From: an uncultured Eubacteriales bacterium
GTDB lineage: Bacteria > Bacillota > Clostridia > Oscillospirales > Acutalibacteraceae
DNA: 33,465 bases
Direction of reading: 5' to 3'
Assembly (NCBI GenBank): GCA_900316345.1
Contig: ONCR01000012.1
Span: 1 to 33,465, forward strand
A program made the position numbers and the translations under genes. Below the pieces are notes generated by a model that was not told the origin of the DNA, searched no databases, and saw only the letters and a program-made list of their open reading frames with translations. Shown one piece after another: positions 1-8,362 of this stretch. The stretch's first letter is position 1; each line of letters begins with the position of its first letter.

Positions 1-1
1 A

Positions 2-988
2 GGAGATATCGCAGCGGCTGTAGGTCTTAAGAACACCACAACGGGCGATACTCTTTGCGATGAAAACCATCCGATTATCCTTGAAAGCATGAATTTCCCT
101 GACCCCGTTATTCGTGTTGCTATTGAACCGAAAACTAAGGCAGGCCAGGAGAAAATGGGCATTGCCCTTGCAAAGCTTGCTGAAGAGGACCCGACCTTTA
201 AGGCTTACACCGATGAGGAAACAGGCCAAACAATTATCGCAGGTATGGGTGAATTACACCTTGAGATTATTGTTGACCGTCTTCTTCGTGAATTTAAGGT
301 TGAGGCTAATATCGGCGCGCCTCAGGTTGCTTATAAGGAAACAATTCAGTCTGAAAGTATGTCTGACCTTAAGTATAAGAAGCAGTCAGGCGGCTCCGGT
401 CAGTACGGCCATGTTAAAATCCGTATGTTCCCCAACGTTGACGAAAACGGCATCGGCAAGGGCTACGAATTTGAAAATCAGGTTGTCGGCGGTGCAGTTC
501 CCAAGGAATATATCCCCGCTGTTGACGCAGGTATTCAGGCTGCAATGAAGAGCGGTATACTTGCAGGTTATCCCGTAGTGGATGTAAGAGTTGAGCTTTA
601 CGACGGTTCATATCACGAGGTTGACTCCTCTGAAATGGCGTTCAAGATTGCAGGCTCAATGGCCTTCAAAGATGCAGCTAAAAAAGCAGACCCGATTATT
701 CTTGAACCGATGATGAAGGTAACGGTAATCGTTCCCGAACAGTATATGGGCGACGTTATCGGCGACCTTAACTCACGCCGTGGTCAAATCCAGGGCATGG
801 AGGACAGAATCGGCGGCGTTAAGCAGATTAACGCCCGTGTTCCGCTCTCCGAAATGTTCGGTTATGTTAACGATTTACGTTCTAAAACACAGGGCAGAGG
901 CCAGTATACTATGGAGCCCGAGGGATACGATCCGGTTCCGAAGTCAATCGCCGAAAAAATCGTTAATGACCGTTCAAAGAGAGCATGA
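2..988 (+). CDS. fusA: Elongation factor G, C-terminal part (5' end outside window)
   Basis: Partial gene. The reading frame is open from base 2, so 328 residues are present, roughly the second half of a protein that is usually near 690 residues. EF-G is the ribosomal translocase, a cytoplasmic GTPase that moves tRNAs and mRNA after peptide bond formation. The GTP-binding domain lies upstream of the window. What is visible is the end of domain II, then domain III ([14 protein letters not shown]), domain IV ([25 protein letters not shown]) and domain V ([29 protein letters not shown]). The C-terminus is of normal length. It lies 96 bases upstream of tuf, the usual str-operon order, but tuf also has a promoter of its own. 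The methionine at 89 is internal, not a start. Confidence 0.97.
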   Translation, partial: GDIAAAVGLKNTTTGDTLCDENHPIILESMNFPDPVIRVAIEPKTKAGQEKMGIALAKLAEEDPTFKAYTDEETGQTIIAGMGELHLEIIVDRLLREFKVEANIGAPQVAYKETIQSESMSDLKYKKQSGGSGQYGHVKIRMFPNVDENGIGKGYEFENQVVGGAVPKEYIPAVDAGIQAAMKSGILAGYPVVDVRVELYDGSYHEVDSSEMAFKIAGSMAFKDAAKKADPIILEPMMKVTVIVPEQYMGDVIGDLNSRRGQIQGMEDRIGGVKQINARVPLSEMFGYVNDLRSKTQGRGQYTMEPEGYDPVPKSIAEKIVNDRSKRA

Positions 989-1010
989 TTTATATAAATT
1001 AAAAAAATGC

Positions 1011-1039
1011 TTGATATTTGTATAACTATTTGGTAAAAT
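1011..1039 (+). promoter_or_regulatory. SigA-type promoter of tuf
   Basis: TTGATA (1011-1016), a 17-base spacer and TAAAAT (1034-1039) lie in the AT-rich gap between fusA and tuf. The predicted start near 1046 gives a leader of about 40 bases. An AAGGAGG ribosome site at about 1070-1076 precedes the tuf ATG. This would let tuf be expressed above the level of fusA. A perfect TTGACA at 1044-1049 has no good -10 behind it. Confidence 0.65.
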
Positions 1040-1084
1040 ATCATTGACAATTTTACTATTGTAAATTTTAAGGAGGAAATTCCA

Positions 1085-2278
1085 ATGGCAAAAGAACATT
1101 TTAATCGTACCAAACCGCACGTAAATATTGGTACAATCGGTCACGTTGACCATGGTAAGACCACTCTTACAGCTGCTATCACTAAGTATCTTGCAGCTAA
1201 GGGCTATGCTAAGTTCGAAGCATATGAGAACATTGATAAGGCTCCTGAAGAGAGAGAGCGTGGTATTACAATCAATACTGCTCACGTTGAGTATGAAACC
1301 GATAAGCGTCACTATGCACACGTTGACTGCCCGGGCCATGCTGACTATATTAAGAACATGATCACCGGTGCTGCTCAGATGGACGGCGCTATCCTTGTAA
1401 TCGCTGCTACTGACGGCCCGATGGCTCAGACTAAAGAGCACCTTCTTCTTGCTCGCCAGGTAGGCGTTCCGGCAATCATCGTATTCCTTAACAAGACTGA
1501 CCAGGTTGACGATGAGGAGCTTCTTGAACTCGTAGAGATGGAAGTTCGTGAAACACTTGCTGAGTATGAATTTGACGATGAGTGCCCGATTATCAAGGGT
1601 TCTGCTCTTCTCGCTCTTAACGCTGACAGCATTGACGATCCTGCTTGCGCTTGCATCGCTGAGCTCATGGACGCTGTTGATGATTACATTCCTACTCCTG
1701 ACCGTAAGTCTGACCTTCCTTTCCTTATGCCTGTTGAGGACGTATTCACAATCACAGGCCGTGGTACAGTTGCTACCGGTAGAGTTGAAAGAGGTAAGCT
1801 TAACACTAACGACCAGGTAGAAATGGTTGGTCTTGAAGACGAAACAAGAACTACTGTTTGCACAGGTATCGAGATGTTCAGAAAGATTCTCGACTACGCT
1901 GAGGCCGGCGATAACATCGGTTGCCTCCTTCGTGGTGTTCAGAGAACTGAAATCAGAAGAGGCCAGGTTCTCGCTCAGCCGGGTTCAATCAAGCCTCACA
2001 CCAAGTTCACAGGCCAGGTATACGTTCTTTCTAAGGACGAGGGTGGCCGTCATACTCCTTTCTTCAACAACTATCGTCCCCAGTTCTATTTCAGAACAAC
2101 TGACGTTACAGGCGTTATCTCTCTTCCCGAAGGAACAGAGATGTGTATGCCCGGCGATAACGTTGATATGAACGTTGAACTCATCACTCCTATCGCTATC
2201 GAAAACGGACTTCGTTTCGCTATTCGTGAAGGCGGCAGAACCGTAGGTTCAGGCGTTGTTATCGCTATCGAAGAATAA
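1085..2278 (+). CDS. tuf: Elongation factor Tu
   Basis: A full-length 397-residue EF-Tu, the GTPase that brings aminoacyl-tRNA to the ribosome. The P-loop [10 protein letters not shown] is at about residues 19-28. The switch I region carries [12 protein letters not shown], the switch II region [12 protein letters not shown], and the base-recognition motif is NKTD. Domains II and III follow ([27 protein letters not shown]), ending in a normal [11 protein letters not shown]-type tail. The start is fixed by a strong AAGGAGG site and the conserved MAKEHFNR beginning. A hairpin terminator follows 14 bases after the stop, so tuf is probably the last gene of its transcript. Its T-rich, highly biased codon use fits very high expression. 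Confidence 0.99.
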   Translation: MAKEHFNRTKPHVNIGTIGHVDHGKTTLTAAITKYLAAKGYAKFEAYENIDKAPEERERGITINTAHVEYETDKRHYAHVDCPGHADYIKNMITGAAQMDGAILVIAATDGPMAQTKEHLLLARQVGVPAIIVFLNKTDQVDDEELLELVEMEVRETLAEYEFDDECPIIKGSALLALNADSIDDPACACIAELMDAVDDYIPTPDRKSDLPFLMPVEDVFTITGRGTVATGRVERGKLNTNDQVEMVGLEDETRTTVCTGIEMFRKILDYAEAGDNIGCLLRGVQRTEIRRGQVLAQPGSIKPHTKFTGQVYVLSKDEGGRHTPFFNNYRPQFYFRTTDVTGVISLPEGTEMCMPGDNVDMNVELITPIAIENGLRFAIREGGRTVGSGVVIAIEE

Positions 2279-2292
2279 TTATTATTCAATTT

Positions 2293-2318
2293 AAGCACTG
2301 CTTCGGCAGTGCTTTTTT
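2293..2318 (+). terminator. Rho-independent terminator after tuf
   Basis: A perfect 9-base-pair stem (aagcactgc / gcagtgctt) with a TTCG tetraloop, followed by a run of six T. TTCG is an unusually stable loop. It should end the tuf transcript cleanly, so recD2 needs its own promoter. Confidence 0.93.
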
Positions 2319-2319
2319 G

Positions 2320-2347
2320 TTGCATATTATTTTTATTATGTTATAAT
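2320..2347 (+). promoter_or_regulatory. Extended -10 promoter of recD2, next to the start codon
   Basis: TATAAT at 2342-2347 is preceded by TG at 2339-2340, giving the extended -10 form TGnTATAAT. The -35 is weak (TTGCAT at 2320-2325, 16-base spacer), which extended -10 promoters tolerate. With +1 normally seven bases after the last T of the -10, transcription should begin at about 2354-2355, which is the A of the recD2 ATG. No ribosome site fits between the -10 and the start codon. Confidence 0.6.
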
Positions 2348-2354
2348 AAAACCT

Positions 2355-4571
2355 ATGGAAAATGAAGTAATGCTTGAAAAGATAAAGGGCACCGTTGAAG
2401 AGGTAAGCTTTTATAATGAAGAAACGGGCTTCTGCGTTGCAGAGCTTAATACGGGCGAAGAAGGCGTAACAGTCGTCGGAGCTATAGGCGCTCTTGCTGA
2501 AGGGACGCTTGTTGAATGTGAGGGCAGATGGGATTTTCACCCCTCCTTCGGCCGCCAGTTCAGAGCAGAGACCGTCCGGGAAACGCTTCCTGCGGACGCA
2601 GGGGGTATTCTTCGTTATCTCTCCTCGGGAATTATCCGCGGCGTGCGCGAAGCAACGGCGGCAAAAATTGTTTCTCTTTTTGGTGCGGATACCTTTAACG
2701 TTATAGAAAACGAGCCCGAGCGCCTTGCCGAAATAAAAGGCATAACAAAAGCGAAGGCTCGCAAAATCAGCGAGGAATTTAAAATGCAGTTTGCCGCAAG
2801 GGAAACGCTGATTGAGCTTACGGGCCTCGGTATGACGCAAAATGAGGCTATAAAAACCTATGGTCTGTTTAAAGGTGAGACGCTCGATATAGTCAGAAAA
2901 AACCCGTATATGCTTATCGGCAACGTTAACGGAATTACCTTTGATAAGGCCGACGAAATTGCTTCAAGGCTTGACGAGGCGCCCGATTACGGCTACAGGG
3001 CCGTTGCAGGCGTTGTTCATATAGTTCGCCATAATCTCGGCAACGGGCATACCTGTATCCCGCGCGATAAGATATTTGCCCCTGCAAGAGAGCTGCTCGG
3101 CTGTGAAAACGATTACGTTGACATCGCCCTTGATAACGCTATTGAAGCGAATATGCTTGTACAAACCAAGGTTGACGGCAAGGATTTTCTTTTTCTGCCC
3201 GAAATATATGTTGCCGAAAGCTCAATTGCCGACAGAATCAAGCTTATGGTAAGCTATCCCCCGAGAGAGAATACTCTTTTCGGCTCGGAAATCTATGCCT
3301 TTGAAAAGGTTAACAAAATTGAATTTGACGAAAAGCAAAGAGAGGCTATTGAAATTGCAGTAACAAAGGGATTGCTTATTCTTACCGGCGGCCCCGGTAC
3401 GGGTAAAACAACAACCGTCAAGGGGATTATTAACCTTATGAAGAGCCGAGGCCTTGAGGTTGCGCTGACAGCGCCTACGGGCAGAGCAGCACAAAGAATG
3501 GAGGAGCTTACGGGCTGTGAGGCTAAAACTATTCACCGCCTTCTTGAGGTTGAATATAAGGACGGCTCGGATATTCCCGCTTTTGTTCACAACCTTCGTA
3601 ATCCGCTTGATTGCGACGCAATTATTGTTGATGAGCTTTCAATGGTTGACGTAACTCTGTTTTCAGCCCTTCTTGAAGCTATGCCCCTGCATTGCAGGCT
3701 GATTATGGTAGGCGATAAGGACCAGCTGCCCCCTGTCGGTGCGGGTAATGTTTTAAAGGATTTAATTGAAAGCGGAATTATAAGTGTTATTACGCTTGAT
3801 AAGGTTTTCCGCCAGGCTATGAAAAGTCGTATTATTACCAACGCTCACCGCGTTGTAAAGGGCGAAATGCCCGTTATTGATAATTCGCCGGAATCTGATT
3901 TTTTCCTGCTAAGCGAAAGTAATAAATTCAACGTTCCGAAAAAGGTTCTCTCGCTTGTTACCTCAAGAATACCCGAGGGCTACGGCTTTGATATAATGAA
4001 CGATATTCAGGTTCTATGCCCGAGCAGACTCGGCGAAAGCGGAACGCAGAATATAAACGCCGTCCTTCAGGCAAGGCTTAACCCGCCCGACGGCGTTAAG
4101 CGTGAGCTTCGCTATAAGGGCTATATCCTTCGCGAGGGCGACAGGGTTATGCAGATAAAGAACAACTATGACGTTCCGTGGTTCAGGGGCGGCGAAAGCG
4201 GCCAGGGCGTTTTTAACGGAGATATCGGTATTCTTAAAAGCATTGATACAGCCAATAACGTCATCGCCGTAAAGTTTGACGATAAAGAAGCGGTATATTC
4301 AACGGAAAGCGTTCGCGAGCTTGAGCTTGCCTACGCGATGACCGTCCACAAAAGCCAGGGCAGCGAATTCACCGCCGTGGTTATGCCCATAATAGGTGCG
4401 CCGAAGCCCCTTGCTTATCGCAATTTATTCTATACCGCGCTCACAAGGGCAAAGAAGCTTCTCGTTCTTATCGGCAACGAGCAAAGTATTAAGGCTATGG
4501 TAGATAACGATAAAAAGTCAAGGCGCTACAGTGCGCTCAAATATTTTATTGAAAACAATACGGATATGTAA
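2355..4571 (+). CDS. recD2: RecD2-type ATP-dependent DNA helicase
   Basis: A 738-residue superfamily 1B helicase, the stand-alone RecD2/YrrC type that acts 5'-3' on DNA in repair and fork maintenance without RecBC. The N-terminal OB-like region begins KIKGTVEEVSFYNEETGF. Helix-hairpin-helix-like segments follow (ITKAKARKISEEF; GITFDKADEIA). The Walker A motif GGPGTGKT is at residues 345-352. The Walker B Asp-Glu pair is at 426-427 (IIVDELSMVD), and GDKDQLPPVGAGNVL follows. Near the C-terminus, AMTVHKSQGSEF and YTALTRAKKLLVLIG complete the helicase motifs. Length and motif order are normal. The start has no Shine-Dalgarno sequence. An in-frame ATG at 2370 would also keep the conserved N-terminus but has no ribosome site either. 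The gene lies alone between the tuf terminator and the mreB promoter. Confidence 0.93.
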   Translation: MENEVMLEKIKGTVEEVSFYNEETGFCVAELNTGEEGVTVVGAIGALAEGTLVECEGRWDFHPSFGRQFRAETVRETLPADAGGILRYLSSGIIRGVREATAAKIVSLFGADTFNVIENEPERLAEIKGITKAKARKISEEFKMQFAARETLIELTGLGMTQNEAIKTYGLFKGETLDIVRKNPYMLIGNVNGITFDKADEIASRLDEAPDYGYRAVAGVVHIVRHNLGNGHTCIPRDKIFAPARELLGCENDYVDIALDNAIEANMLVQTKVDGKDFLFLPEIYVAESSIADRIKLMVSYPPRENTLFGSEIYAFEKVNKIEFDEKQREAIEIAVTKGLLILTGGPGTGKTTTVKGIINLMKSRGLEVALTAPTGRAAQRMEELTGCEAKTIHRLLEVEYKDGSDIPAFVHNLRNPLDCDAIIVDELSMVDVTLFSALLEAMPLHCRLIMVGDKDQLPPVGAGNVLKDLIESGIISVITLDKVFRQAMKSRIITNAHRVVKGEMPVIDNSPESDFFLLSESNKFNVPKKVLSLVTSRIPEGYGFDIMNDIQVLCPSRLGESGTQNINAVLQARLNPPDGVKRELRYKGYILREGDRVMQIKNNYDVPWFRGGESGQGVFNGDIGILKSIDTANNVIAVKFDDKEAVYSTESVRELELAYAMTVHKSQGSEFTAVVMPIIGAPKPLAYRNLFYTALTRAKKLLVLIGNEQSIKAMVDNDKKSRRYSALKYFIENNTDM

Positions 4572-4577
4572 TATAAT
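4549..4577 (+). promoter_or_regulatory. SigA-type promoter of the mreB-cobalamin transport operon
   Basis: TTGAAA (4549-4554), a 17-base spacer and TATAAT (4572-4577). The -35 lies inside the last codons of recD2 and the -10 just after its stop. Predicted +1 is near 4584. The ribosome site TTGGAG (4591-4596) stands seven bases before the ATG at 4604. Confidence 0.75.
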
Positions 4578-4603
4578 AATAAAAAACATTTTGGAGATTT
4601 TTA

Positions 4604-5632
4604 ATGTTCGGATATGATTTGGGAATTGACCTCGGAACAAGTAAAATAGCAATCAGCGTTCCCGGTAAGGGCGTTGTTCTTAACGAGCCGAGCTACGTTG
4701 CGTTTGATACCGAAACCGAAAAAATCCTTTACGCGGGGCGCCGCGCCTACTTTCTTCAGGGAAGGGAGCCAAAGGGCGTAAGCGTTGTTCAACCGATAAA
4801 GGACGGCGTTATCAGCAACTATTCGCTTACTCAGCAGATGGTTCACTATTTTATTAACCGCGTTATAAAAAGAAATATCTTCAAGCCGCGCGTAATTGCG
4901 GCCGTTCCTGCGCTTGCAACGGATGTTGAAAAAAGAACGCTTATTTCGGTTATTATTACCGCAGGCGCGCGCTCCGTTTGCCTTATAGAGGAACCGCTTT
5001 GCGCCGCCTTCGGAGCAGGAATTGACCCTATTCACCCAAGCGGCGTTTTTGTTGTTGATATAGGCGGCGGAAGAAGCGATATGGCCGTTATTTCGCAGGG
5101 CTCAATGTCGCAAACCGAAACCGTAAGCCTCGGCGGCGATGCGCTTGACGAGGCGATAGTTAAATATTTCAAGGATGAATACCACGTTCTTATAGGTTTA
5201 AGAACAGCGGAGGAAATTAAAAAAGCAATCGGCTGTGCCGTACCGCGCGCGGAGGCTGTTACTATGGCGGCAAAGGGGAGAGGGCTGGAAAGCGGACTTC
5301 CCGAGGTTATTGAGGTAGGCTCAAACGAAATCTGCGACTGTATGCGCCCCGTTTTGGAAGAGATAACCTCAGCGGCAAAGGCAATGTTTGAAAGAACCTC
5401 GCCTCAGCTTGTCAGCGATATTACCTCGGGCGAGCTTCTGCTTACAGGCGGAAGCGCGGAGCTTTACGGCCTTGATACCCTGCTTGCAAAGGAGCTCGGG
5501 CTTGACGTAAAGGTTGTAAGCGAGCCAAATCTCTGTGTTGCAAAGGGCGCTGAAATTGCGCTTTCAAAAATGCATATTCTTGATAATTACGGCTACAGCT
5601 TTAAAACCAAAGAGGATGTAAGAATAAGATGA
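4604..5632 (+). CDS. MreB/Mbl-family bacterial actin (divergent)
   Basis: A 342-residue actin-fold ATPase of the MreB family, which forms membrane-attached filaments guiding lateral wall synthesis. The phosphate-1 loop is IDLGTSK (8-14), EEPLCAA is at 129-135, the phosphate-2 loop is at 151-161, GLRTAEEIKKAIG matches the family's ERTAEEIK segment, and LLTGGSAELYGLD is near 277. The length is normal. It differs from typical MreB where the phosphate-2 loop reads DIGGGRSD instead of DIGGGTTE, and in the less conserved N-terminal half (YAGRRAYFLQGREP). No mreC or mreD follows. Instead the stop overlaps the next start by four bases (ATGA), coupling it to a corrinoid gene. An Mbl-like or specialised paralogue is possible, so no exact symbol is given. 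rodA, a functional partner of MreB, lies 3.5 kb away on the other strand. Confidence 0.88.
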   Translation: MFGYDLGIDLGTSKIAISVPGKGVVLNEPSYVAFDTETEKILYAGRRAYFLQGREPKGVSVVQPIKDGVISNYSLTQQMVHYFINRVIKRNIFKPRVIAAVPALATDVEKRTLISVIITAGARSVCLIEEPLCAAFGAGIDPIHPSGVFVVDIGGGRSDMAVISQGSMSQTETVSLGGDALDEAIVKYFKDEYHVLIGLRTAEEIKKAIGCAVPRAEAVTMAAKGRGLESGLPEVIEVGSNEICDCMRPVLEEITSAAKAMFERTSPQLVSDITSGELLLTGGSAELYGLDTLLAKELGLDVKVVSEPNLCVAKGAEIALSKMHILDNYGYSFKTKEDVRIR

Positions 5633-6090
5633 TTCATATTTACCACGGCTACGGCAAGGGTAAAACCTCCGCCGCCCTCGGCGCAGGTATGCGCGCAAAG
5701 GGCGCAGGGATGAGCGTTTTGCTTGTTCAGTTTTTAAAGGATAACAAGTCAGGCGAGCTTTCTGTTTTGCCCTTCGATATTTTTGAGGCGCCCGAAAGCC
5801 TTCCGTTTAATCCCGATAAATCTTATTCAAAGTGGGTTAATTCGGCACTTGAATACGTTAATAATTCGTCAGCGGATATGATTATTCTTGACGAGCTGCT
5901 TGATATTATACCCGAATTTATAAGCGAAGATGAAGCTTTAAAACTGCTTGGCAAAAAATGCGAGCTTATAATCACGGGTCATAAAAAAATACCCCGTCTT
6001 TTTGAAAAAGCGGATTATTTAACCGGTTTTGAAAAAGAAAAGCACCCTTATGATAAGGGCGTTAAGGCAAGAAAGGGAATTGAGTATTAA
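5629..6090 (+). CDS. cobO: CobO/BtuR-like corrinoid adenosyltransferase
   Basis: A 153-residue P-loop protein matching the CobA/CobO/BtuR family, which transfers the adenosyl group of ATP to cob(I)alamin or cob(I)yrinic acid diamide in the cytoplasm. GYGKGKTSAALG (7-18) is the family's P-loop. MSVLLVQFLK, a MIILDELLD acidic motif, LIITGHKKIP and the C-terminal HPYDKGVKARKGIEY all fit the family. It is shorter than the usual 170-200 residues because the middle, between the P-loop strand and the DEL motif, is compact. The ATG overlaps the mreB-like stop by four bases, and its own stop shares a base with the ecfT start (TAATG). The next three genes encode an importer, so the cluster reads as uptake plus activation of a corrinoid. 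Confidence 0.87.
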   Translation: MIHIYHGYGKGKTSAALGAGMRAKGAGMSVLLVQFLKDNKSGELSVLPFDIFEAPESLPFNPDKSYSKWVNSALEYVNNSSADMIILDELLDIIPEFISEDEALKLLGKKCELIITGHKKIPRLFEKADYLTGFEKEKHPYDKGVKARKGIEY

Positions 6091-6956
6091 TGGACGGCTT
6101 TTCAAGGCTTCACCCGTCAGTGCTGCTTTTATATTTTTTGGCGGCGCTGATAGCAGTATTGTCTTTTAATAACCCCGTAATATCAGCCGTTTCGCTTATC
6201 TGTGCGGTTATTTATTCATTTGCCCGAGGCGGCAAAAGCGCAGTTAAGAGTATCGGCTTTTCTCTTATTGTAATAATTGCGGTAAGCCTTTTTAATATGC
6301 TTTTTGCACATTACGGCAATACGGTTTTGTTTACTTTTAACAAAACCGAATTTACGCTTGAAGCGCTGTTTTACGGCTTTAATCAGGGAATGGTTGCAGC
6401 CTCTTCACTGCTATGGTTTACCGCGATGGGTAAAATTCTTTCAAGCGAAAAAACCGTATATCTTTTCAGATATACTCCGCGCCTTGCCCTGCTGTTTTCA
6501 ATGATTATCGGCTTTATACCTCGCTTTTTTAAAAAACAGCGCGATATCCGCGAAGCTCGCCTTGCGCTGAATTCGGGCAATGCTCCAAAGGGTTTTAAGG
6601 AGAGGCTTCAGGCTTCTGCCGGGGATTTGTCTGCCCTTGCATCGTATGCGCTTGAGGGAAGCATAATCACCGCCAATTCTATGGAGGCAAGGGGTTATAA
6701 TCCCTCGGTAATCCGCAGGGGAAGATTTCGCTTTAAAGCGCAGGACGCTGCGCTTCTTGTAATTATCCTTGCGCTTTTTGTGTTCGTGTTAATTCAAAAG
6801 CTAATCGGGAACTTAAGCTTTGTTTTTGAACCCGATATTTATATTGAAAGGCTCAGCCTACCCGCTGTTTTTGCCTTTCTTGTTTTCGGCTTAATTCCGT
6901 CATTTATTGATTTTAAGGAGGCTCTTTTATGGAAGCTGTCAGGCTCGAAAGCGTAA
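6090..6956 (+). CDS. ecfT: ECF transporter T component (transmembrane coupling protein)
   Basis: A 288-residue membrane protein of the EcfT/CbiQ family, the scaffold that links substrate-binding S proteins to the two ATPases of an energy-coupling-factor importer. Hydrophobic segments lie at about residues 10-45, 53-72, 95-115 and 130-145, with another pair at the C-terminus (215-235, 255-275). The coupling-helix motifs are visible: IREARLAL at about 153-160 and NSMEARGY at about 196-203, which dock into the ATPase subunits. The start overlaps the upstream stop by one base. The end overlaps the ATPase gene by 28 bases, which suggests coupled translation of subunits needed in fixed ratio. Confidence 0.92.
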   Translation: MDGFSRLHPSVLLLYFLAALIAVLSFNNPVISAVSLICAVIYSFARGGKSAVKSIGFSLIVIIAVSLFNMLFAHYGNTVLFTFNKTEFTLEALFYGFNQGMVAASSLLWFTAMGKILSSEKTVYLFRYTPRLALLFSMIIGFIPRFFKKQRDIREARLALNSGNAPKGFKERLQASAGDLSALASYALEGSIITANSMEARGYNPSVIRRGRFRFKAQDAALLVIILALFVFVLIQKLIGNLSFVFEPDIYIERLSLPAVFAFLVFGLIPSFIDFKEALLWKLSGSKA

Positions 6957-8362
6957 GCTTTGCTTATCCTAAATGTGAATATAACGCGCTTGAAAACGTC
7001 AGCTTCTCTCTTGAAAAAGGTAGCTTTTCCCTCGTTATGGGCGAATCGGGGGCCGGTAAATCAACCCTTCTTTCGCTTCTGAAAAAAGAAATCGCGCCCG
7101 TCGGAAGGCTTAGCGGAAAGATTGAAGTCAGCACCTTTGCAGGCTATATCTGCCAGAATGCCGAGGAGAGCATAGTTTGCGACAGAGTGAGAAGCGAGCT
7201 TGCCTTCGGCGTTGAAAATCAGGGAAAAAGCGTTGAGGAAATTGACCTTCTTATTGCCGAAACTGCGGCGTATTTTAACCTTGAAAACAAGCTGAATTCA
7301 GCCGTTTCGGAGCTTTCGGGCGGTGAAAAGCAGCTTGTCTGCCTTGCCTCGGTTATGATGATGAAGCCCGAAATTCTTATTCTTGACGAGCCCTGCGCTA
7401 TGCTTGACCCCGTTTCGGCCGAGCGCTTTGCTACTATGATTAAAAAGCTTCACCGCGACTTTAATATCACGGTAATAATGTCCGAGCACAGCACGGATTT
7501 GCTTTATCCGTATGCCGATAATATTCTTTTTTTTGAAAGCGGAAGGCTGCTTTCCCTTTGCCCTCCGGTTAAAATGCTTGAATATTTTGAAAAAAACAAT
7601 AAAAAAATGGCGCTTTCCGTTCCGCTATCATTAAGGCTTAAGGATAAGAATATCGCATTTAAACCTTTGCCCGAAAAAAGCGAAAGCCCAAAATCCGCCC
7701 TTTCTGCAAAACACCTTCACTTTGCATACGTAAAAGGAAGGGATGTTCTTTCAAATCTTAACCTTGTGCTTTACAGCGGTAAAATCAATGCCGTTATCGG
7801 CTGTAACGGCTGCGGAAAAACAACGCTTTTGAAGGTCCTTTCGGGAGTTAAAAAAAGCTATTCGGGAAAGGTTAAGGCAAGCGGAAAAACAGCAATGCTA
7901 ACCCAGAATGTTAAGGATGTATTCACAAAGGAAACCTGCGGCGAAGAGGTGCGCTTCGGGGAAATTACCGATTTTCTTGAAATATCCGGGCTTGAAGGGC
8001 GCCATCCGTATGACCTTTCGGGCGGCCAGGCTCAGCGCCTTGCGCTTGCAAAGGTGCTTGAGCGAAACGCGGATATTATTCTTCTTGACGAACCAACCAG
8101 GGGGCTTGACAGCGTTTTAAAGCTTAAGCTCGGTGAACTGCTTAAACGCCTTTGCAAAAGCGGCAAAACTGTACTTGTTGTCAGTCACGACCTTGATTTT
8201 GTCGGCGATTTTGCGGATTATGTTTCCTTTATGTCGGAGGGACGGATAGCCGTAACCGACGAAAAAAGGCGATTTTTTGCCTCGCTTTCTTTTTATACCA
8301 CCTCTGCTTCGCGCCTGACCGGAGGAAGGGCGGCCTCAACGGAGGACATAATATATGAGTAA
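6929..8362 (+). CDS. ecfA: ECF transporter fused double ATPase (EcfA1-EcfA2)
   Basis: A 477-residue protein with two ABC ATPase domains in one chain, the energising part of the ECF importer. Domain 1 has Walker A GESGAGKST (38-46), Q-loop CQN (75-77), signature LSGGEKQ (129-135), Walker B ILILDEP (149-155) and a switch His in MSEHSTD. Domain 2 has Walker A GCNGCGKTT (291-299), Q-loop TQN, signature LSGGQAQR (363-370), Walker B IILLDEP (383-389) and VVSHDLD. Both sites look catalytically complete. Domain 2 has only about 65 residues between the Walker A lysine and its signature, against about 84 in domain 1, so part of the helical subdomain is missing. The ribosome site AAGGAGG lies inside the end of ecfT. 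It overlaps ecfS by eight bases. Confidence 0.93.
   Translation: MEAVRLESVSFAYPKCEYNALENVSFSLEKGSFSLVMGESGAGKSTLLSLLKKEIAPVGRLSGKIEVSTFAGYICQNAEESIVCDRVRSELAFGVENQGKSVEEIDLLIAETAAYFNLENKLNSAVSELSGGEKQLVCLASVMMMKPEILILDEPCAMLDPVSAERFATMIKKLHRDFNITVIMSEHSTDLLYPYADNILFFESGRLLSLCPPVKMLEYFEKNNKKMALSVPLSLRLKDKNIAFKPLPEKSESPKSALSAKHLHFAYVKGRDVLSNLNLVLYSGKINAVIGCNGCGKTTLLKVLSGVKKSYSGKVKASGKTAMLTQNVKDVFTKETCGEEVRFGEITDFLEISGLEGRHPYDLSGGQAQRLALAKVLERNADIILLDEPTRGLDSVLKLKLGELLKRLCKSGKTVLVVSHDLDFVGDFADYVSFMSEGRIAVTDEKRRFFASLSFYTTSASRLTGGRAASTEDIIYE

Noticed and set aside
1044-1072. Second tuf promoter from the perfect TTGACA at 1044-1049.
   Set aside because: At 16-18 bases downstream there is no acceptable -10, and the position would overlap the ribosome site. 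The TTGATA/TAAAAT pair just upstream is better.
4578-5628. Cobalamin riboswitch expected upstream of corrinoid uptake genes.
   Set aside because: The operon leader is about 20 bases long and the cobO-like start lies inside the mreB-like gene. There is no room for the element and no B12-box-like sequence was seen.
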